A DNA stretch of 9,479 nucleotides, taken from Lachnospiraceae bacterium (GTDB taxonomy: Bacteria > Bacillota > Clostridia > Oscillospirales > Ruminococcaceae). Within the stretch, counting starts at the first letter, position 1, and every line of letters begins with the position of its first letter. Position numbers and translations under genes: made by a program. The notes under the pieces were generated by a model. That model was given only the letters and a program-made list of their open reading frames with translations. It was not told the origin of the DNA and did no database searches. Below are positions 6,626-9,479 of this stretch, piece by piece. The stretch is from contig JAMPFE010000075.1 of assembly GCA_023664705.1 (NCBI GenBank), positions 1 through 9,479 of the forward strand. Reading direction: 5' to 3'.

Positions 6626-6789
6626 TTGTGCAAAGTCACGAAATATTGCAAAAATCTTAAAAATTATGCCAAAACACACTGTAAAAATGGGCGAAAAAAT
6701 TCCTATAAGTGAAGGGGAAAATTTTGAGATGCTTTAAGCTGCATTATTTTGCACTAAAATCTCTCCCAAAATTGTGCAAAGTCATGAAA
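6626..6789. repeat. 18-base direct repeat pair, 146 bp apart
   Basis: TTGTGCAAAGTCACGAAA (6626-6643) recurs as TTGTGCAAAGTCATGAAA (6772-6789) with one mismatch. Both copies are followed within 20 bases by ATCTTA. Paired repeats at the end of a mobile element may be recombinase arm sites or regulator sites. No protein is assigned. Confidence 0.5.
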
Positions 6790-6887
6790 ATCTTAGCAAA
6801 TCTCAAGAGTGGGTTTTAAAACAAGGGGCTAAATGACCGTAATCTATGAGAACCCAATTCTCGGAAAAATCAAAGGAGGTCTACATT

Positions 6888-7181
6888 ATGACTATGAGAA
6901 ACAAGCAAGAGCTTATACAGCGAGTGGTAAATCTGCTGAACGCAATGATTGCAGTCGAGGAATTGCCACCGACTACACCGCCGCCAAACAATGAACAGAT
7001 TGAAATGCTCACCATCAAGGAATGCGCCCAGCAGATCAGCGGTCTATCTGAGCATACCGTTCGGCAGTTGGTACACCAAAACAAGTTGCCTCATATCAGA
7101 ACCGGTCAGGGCAAGCGCGGAAAATCCTTATCCCGAAGTCGGCACTGCTTGAGTATCTTCAATCGGCAGCGTAACGTCTGA
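6888..7181 (+). CDS. Small excisionase-like HTH protein, copy A, frameshifted at the C-terminus
   Basis: As read, 97 residues. A polar N-terminal part with a Pro-rich link (PPTTPPP) is followed by a winged-helix/excisionase-type DNA-binding motif from about residue 40 (LTIKECAQQISGLSEHTVRQ) through HIRTGQGKRGK. Such proteins bind DNA and often direct excision or transcription of integrated elements. The start at 6888 has AAAGGAGG 8 bases upstream. Its first 79 residues match copy B (7242-7529) at 69 positions. After GKRGK it diverges because one base is missing near 7119-7124 (GGAAAA where copy B has GGGAAAA). Adding one base restores a tail identical to that of copy B, ending at a TAA at 7172-7174. 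The lesion is therefore recent, or is a sequencing error. The final wing strand and helix are lost in the current reading. Confidence 0.75.
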   Translation: MTMRNKQELIQRVVNLLNAMIAVEELPPTTPPPNNEQIEMLTIKECAQQISGLSEHTVRQLVHQNKLPHIRTGQGKRGKSLSRSRHCLSIFNRQRNV

Positions 7182-7241
7182 TAGTGATATGTCACTGCTT
7201 TGACAAGAAAACAACAAACCAAGGAAAGCGAGGTCTACATT

Positions 7242-7529
7242 ATGACAATGAGGAACAAACAAGAGCTTATACATCGAGTAGTTGATCTGCTGAACGCAAT
7301 GATCACGGTTGAAGAATCACCACCAACCTTACCGTTGCCGAACGACAGGCAGATCGAAATGCTCACCATCAAGGAGTGCGCTCAGCAAGTCAGCGGATTA
7401 TCAGAGCATACTGTCCGACAGCTCGTGCTTCAGAACAAACTCCCCCATATCCGAACGGGTCAGGGCAAGCGTGGGAAAATTCTCATACCCAAGTCGGCGC
7501 TGCTCGAGTATCTTCAATCAGCAGCGTAA
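7242..7529 (+). CDS. Small excisionase-like HTH protein, copy B (intact)
   Basis: A 95-residue DNA-binding protein with an excisionase/MerR-like helix-turn-helix (LTIKECAQQVSGLSEHTVRQ at about 41-60) and an intact carboxy end, KILIPKSALLEYLQSAA. The start at 7242 lies in a leader that matches that of copy A (AGGTCTACATTATGAC), although its ribosome site is poorer (AAAGCGAGG instead of AAAGGAGG). Many of the base differences from copy A are silent, which points to an old duplication kept under selection for protein sequence. It may act as a recombination directionality factor or a repressor for the mobilizable element. No integrase is visible in the window to confirm the first role. Confidence 0.85.
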   Translation: MTMRNKQELIHRVVDLLNAMITVEESPPTLPLPNDRQIEMLTIKECAQQVSGLSEHTVRQLVLQNKLPHIRTGQGKRGKILIPKSALLEYLQSAA

Positions 7530-7648
7530 TGCTTGATGATAGAGGCATCACTCGGAGCGCAAACAGATCAGCGGCAGAATGCTTGATGACGAGGACGCTG
7601 ATTCGTTGACAAAAAATACCGCAACAGACCGGCGAGCGTTTCGTGTAA

Positions 7649-7987
7649 CCCCTCGGATTTTCAAGGTTAGAAATAAACCGCCGAACACTCGGACGAGTCA
7701 AGACAAGCCAAAACCTCACGCCAAGGTTGGCATCGTCCGAATATCATTGCCAGCAACTATGAGGACAAGCATAGCCTGCCACTTTATCTTCAGTCAAGAG
7801 AACCATATCCCGCCGCCTCATAAGGAGTGCGCAAAAAATCCAAACAGAAAAGAGGAATCGCATTGAGCGCAAAAAAATATCAGTAACAATCTCCCACGCT
7901 CACCGCCCACTGTCAATCTGCAATCAAGAACGAGAGGGGAAGGCATACCACAAAGTGAGTTCACCGCCGCCGAAAAAATCCGAGGGG
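7649..7987. repeat. 13-base perfect inverted repeat with distant arms
   Basis: CCCCTCGGATTTT at 7649-7661 is the exact reverse complement of AAAATCCGAGGGG at 7975-7987, with 313 bases between. A related CGAGGGG occurs again at 8023-8029. The arms could be protein-binding sites for the relaxosome or traces of a degraded mobile-element end. Confidence 0.5.
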
Positions 7988-8031
7988 CTTACTCATCCAA
8001 AAATCGCTCTAGAAAAAATTTTCGAGGGGGT

Positions 8032-8043
8032 CGCGCATACGCG
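8032..8043. repeat. GC-rich mini-hairpin CGCG-CATA-CGCG
   Basis: A 4-bp CGCG stem with a CATA loop follows a run of G (GAGGGGG). It stands out in AT-rich flanks and lies 225 bases upstream of mobC, so it could be part of the transfer origin. Confidence 0.35.
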
Positions 8044-8091
8044 CGGCGGATTTGAAAAAAATGAAAATTCGTATTCCGATGATTTTGTAAT

Positions 8092-8113
8092 CATAGCATA
8101 GCATAGCATAGCA
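8092..8113. repeat. CATAG pentanucleotide tandem array
   Basis: Four perfect CATAG units in a row are followed by CA. The length is not a multiple of three and the array lies outside any gene. It may vary by slippage or act as a binding site for a relaxosome protein. Confidence 0.7.
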
Positions 8114-8175
8114 AGCAGAGAAAGTACCGTATTCTTTAGTATTTTCTTCCAACTCGGAAGCAGACCCCTTTGAAA

Positions 8176-8204
8176 CCTTTTAGGGAATCCGCCGCCCTAA
8201 AAGG
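8176..8204. promoter_or_regulatory. Perfect 10-bp hairpin upstream of mobC, candidate oriT
   Basis: CCTTTTAGGG (8176-8185) and CCCTAAAAGG (8195-8204) are perfect inverted arms around the 9-base loop AATCCGCCG. There is no T run after it, so it is not a simple terminator. Origins of transfer for MOBP relaxases usually carry such an inverted repeat just upstream of the accessory mob gene, and mobC starts 63 bases later. The nick site cannot be identified by eye. Confidence 0.45.
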
Positions 8205-8267
8205 AATTACCCCCAAACCACTAGGCATTGAAAGCCATATTCAGAAATGATAGGAGGTCAAAAATTC

Positions 8268-8606
8268 ATGAGAAAGTACAGACAGGTAAAACGCAAAGAG
8301 GTCATCTTCTCGACGGACGAGTGGAAAGTGATCGAAAGCAAGGCAGCCGAGGTTATGATGAAGACGGGAGAGTACATAAGGCGCATAGCCCTCACCGGTC
8401 ACGTCAACTATTACAACATGGAAGCGGTGGGTGATGTAATGAAAGCTCTCAGAATTATCGGAGCAAACATTAACCAACTCGTCAAGAAAGCCAATGAAAC
8501 ACACAACGTCTATGCCAATGACGTTGAAGATTTGCGAAAGGAGGTCGATTCGCTATGCCGATTCTTAAATCAATATCTATCCATGCTACCGTTGAGCGCA
8601 GCTTGA
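8268..8606 (+). CDS. mobC: MobC-like relaxosome accessory protein
   Basis: A 112-residue DNA-binding accessory factor for conjugative mobilization. The N-terminal part (KEVIFSTDEWKVIESKAAE, about 10-28) is ribbon-helix-helix-like, followed by GEYIRRIALTG. The C-terminal part carries the family's RIIGANINQLVKKANET (about 63-79). MobC proteins bind oriT and help the relaxase open and nick the strand. The start at 8268 is chosen over an in-frame ATG at 8247 because TAGGAGG lies 10 bases before it. The relaxase gene begins at 8555 inside this gene, a 52-base overlap, and its AAAGGAGG site (8537-8544) is also inside mobC, so the two are co-expressed. This gene appears intact although its partner is broken. 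Confidence 0.88.
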   Translation: MRKYRQVKRKEVIFSTDEWKVIESKAAEVMMKTGEYIRRIALTGHVNYYNMEAVGDVMKALRIIGANINQLVKKANETHNVYANDVEDLRKEVDSLCRFLNQYLSMLPLSAA

Positions 8607-8758
8607 GTTATATCCTCAACCCCGAAAAAACCGAGGACTTACTCTATACCAACTCGGTCAACTGCTTACCGAACGCAAGGGATGCATACCTGATGATGAA
8701 AGTAGTTCAAACCATAAATATGACGAGCCACTGCCCGAGCAGGGCAAAGGTCGAGTAA
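8555..8758 (+). pseudogene. Relaxase fragment 1: catalytic tyrosine segment
   Basis: This 67-codon frame begins MPILKSISIHATVERSLSYI. The Tyr at residue 19, in SYILNPEKT, is the expected catalytic nucleophile of this relaxase group. Real homology ends near 8707. The last 17 or so codons before the TAG-like loss of frame (the TAA at 8756-8758) are out-of-frame sequence. A peptide of this length would lack the metal-binding histidines. Confidence 0.75.
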
Positions 8759-9210
8759 AGGCGATCCACTACATACAGTCATTCGACCCGAAAGATAAAA
8801 TCTCGCCGGAGGACGCTCATAAGATAGGCAGAACATTTGCAAGAAAGGCTTTCGGCGATAATTGCCAAGTCGTGATCGCAACGCACGTTGATAAAAGTCA
8901 CATTCACAACCACATCGTCATAAACGCTTACGGAATGGACGGGCACAAGTTCAATGACAATCAGACTACGCTTAAACAACTTCGCGAACATTCGGACAGG
9001 GTTTGCCTTGCATTTGGGATAAAGCCAATTGAGGCAAAATCGCAGGGCATTGAGTATAACGAGTGGGAACACAAGCAACACGGCACGTCGTGGAAAGAAA
9101 AAATCCGCCTGGAGATAGACGGACTCATACTCAAAGTCAAGAACGTTGACGAACTTCTCGCTGAACTTGAAATGCTCGGCTACACCGTTTGGCGAGGATT
9201 ACACCGTTGA
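8704..9210 (+). pseudogene. Relaxase fragment 2: three-histidine metal-binding segment
   Basis: From about 8704 the second frame reads through KAIHYIQSFDPKD and reaches THVDKSHIHNHIVIN (His codons at 8884, 8899, 8905 and 8911), the metal-binding motif of relaxases. It continues through FNDNQTTLKQLREHSDRVC, YNEWEHKQHGTSWKEKIR and NVDELLAELEMLGYTV. It has no good start codon or ribosome site of its own; the first usable alternative is a GTG at 8872, just before the His motif. Homology ends near 9189 and the frame stops at 9208-9210. Confidence 0.75.
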
Positions 9211-9479
9211 GCAACTCGCTTCAAGAATTTTGTGGAAAGATGTGGGTTCGGGCAGCAGACTTTTGTCCGCACCGTCCGAGATGAGCGAGCGGTACGCCGC
9301 AACGATTTACGAACTCGACAACTCGGAAAACCGTCACCCCGATGTTTACAAATTGTCCGAGCAATTAACAATAATCAACCGTGATAATATTCGTTCAATC
9401 GGCGAGCTTGACGGCAGAATCAAGCAGCTTGAGCGCGAGGTGGAAAAAGCACGGCAGTCGCTGAACGTTCTCGCCGCCG
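9191..9479 (+). pseudogene. Relaxase fragment 3: helical C-terminal region, open at the window edge
   Basis: The third frame starts GEDYTVEQLASRILWKDVG and continues through SAPSEMSERYAATIYELDN to a charged helical stretch, GRIKQLEREVEKARQSLN, which is probably coiled coil. This is the post-catalytic part typical of the family. There is no stop before the window edge and no ribosome site before it, so it is unlikely to be translated alone. Confidence 0.7.

Larger units (their letters stand above)
6464..6870. other. About 400 bases without a convincing gene; likely core/element junction
   Basis: This AT-rich stretch lies between the kinase terminator and the first HTH gene. It holds a possible second terminator, an 18-base imperfect direct repeat, a 7-bp inverted repeat (TTTGCAC 6748-6754 with GTGCAAA 6774-6780) and a small hairpin (GAGAA 6848-6852 with TTCTC 6858-6862) just before the HTH ribosome site. 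The longest small frame I noticed (6606-6737) has no ribosome site. The left end of the mobile element probably lies here, but no flanking att duplication can be recognised without the other end. Confidence 0.5.
6872..7529 (+). repeat. Tandem duplication carrying the two HTH genes
   Basis: Two related units start at about 6872 and 7226, 354 bp apart, each running from the ribosome site through the HTH stop. The tails after the stops are also loosely alike (GATAGTGATATGTCACT at 7180-7196, GATGATAGAGGCATCACT at 7535-7552). A short third echo, AATGCTTGATGA, occurs at 7528-7539 and again at 7578-7589, so the duplication extends a little beyond the genes. Confidence 0.7.
7530..8250. other. About 720 bases without a recognisable gene upstream of mobC
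   Basis: No frame here has a ribosome site together with convincing protein sequence. The longest plus-strand frame (7579-7866) is low-quality polar sequence with no recognisable motif. The first part may be an eroded gene. From about 7960 onward the DNA is rich in short repeats and hairpins and lies directly before mobC, the usual place for an origin of transfer. Confidence 0.5.
8555..9479 (+). pseudogene. MOBP-type relaxase gene, broken by two frame-changing lesions, open at the right edge
   Basis: The gene should encode the nuclease that nicks oriT and leads the strand into the recipient. It starts at 8555 with a perfect AAAGGAGG site 10 bases upstream but is readable only by changing frame twice. 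Lesion 1 lies near 8702-8710: the text goes from AYLMMKVV in the first frame to SSNHKYDEPLPEQGKG in another. Intact relatives, as I recall them, carry a few more residues here, which suggests a short deletion. Lesion 2 lies at about 9189-9191: GYTV jumps to GEDYTVEQLA in a third reading. Relatives usually have about 20 residues between these points, so a larger piece is probably missing. The remaining sequence is well conserved, so the decay is recent, or the assembly is faulty. The gene continues past the window. Confidence 0.82.

Noticed and set aside
6606..6737. 43-codon frame in the gap before the HTH genes
   Set aside because: There is no ribosome site, it lies across one of the direct repeats, and it has no recognisable motif. 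It could be a small protein but nothing supports it.
7579..7866. 95-codon plus-strand frame between HTH copy B and mobC
   Set aside because: It lacks a ribosome site, its composition is unlike a folded protein, and its start lies inside a repeated tail of the HTH unit.
8092..8113. Short array considered as a CRISPR or iteron-type origin
   Set aside because: Units are only 5 bp, with no spacers and no cas or rep gene nearby.

Overview
The window looks like chromosomal DNA of a low-to-medium GC Bacillota, most likely a gut-type Clostridia (Oscillospiraceae/Ruminococcus-like). The evidence is strong GGAGG ribosome sites, near-consensus sigma-A promoters with 17-bp spacers, an HPK10/LytTR two-component pair, a BcrA-type ABC cassette, and a MobC/relaxase pair of a type common in gut Clostridia. 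The taxon is an inference, because no rRNA, tRNA or housekeeping marker is present.

Layout. (1) 1-628, minus strand: the N-terminal two thirds or less of an AAA_14/DUF4143-type ATPase cut by the window edge, with its own promoter. (2) 701-4157, minus strand: a tightly packed four-gene operon. Its order is a lipoprotein with a YycI/PepSY-like C-terminus, two ABC-2 type six-helix permeases, and an ABC ATPase, followed by a probable terminator. (3) 4076-4316: a divergent control region. It holds a near-perfect sigma-A promoter for the minus operon (TTGACA-17-TATACT) and, directly upstream, two identical 8-bp direct repeats exactly 21 bp apart, the geometry expected of a LytTR-regulator operator. 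(4) 4317-6383, plus strand: a LytTR response regulator and an AgrC-like HPK10 sensor kinase, translationally coupled and ended by a good terminator. (5) 6464-9479: an accessory mobilizable element that appears to be decaying. It holds two tandem copies of a small excisionase-like HTH gene (the first frameshifted), about 740 bases without a convincing gene but with hairpins and short repeats that could include an oriT, an intact mobC, and a MOBP-type relaxase gene broken in two places.

How the parts may work together. The kinase probably senses an extracellular or envelope signal and phosphorylates the LytTR regulator. The regulator would bind the 21-bp-phased repeats and activate the lipoprotein-permease-permease-ATPase operon. 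The exporter resembles bacitracin/lantibiotic detoxification or signalling transporters. The lipoprotein could be a sensor accessory or a ligand-binding partner on the outer face. No agrB/agrD-like peptide gene is visible, so the signal is unknown. The mobile segment lies immediately downstream of the kinase terminator. No integrase is visible, and the boundary between core genome and element lies somewhere in about 6464-6870.

The best candidate for a little-described system is the divergent LytTR/HPK10 plus lipoprotein-ABC unit with its in-phase operator. The individual protein families are known; the combined unit and its operator are what merit a closer look.
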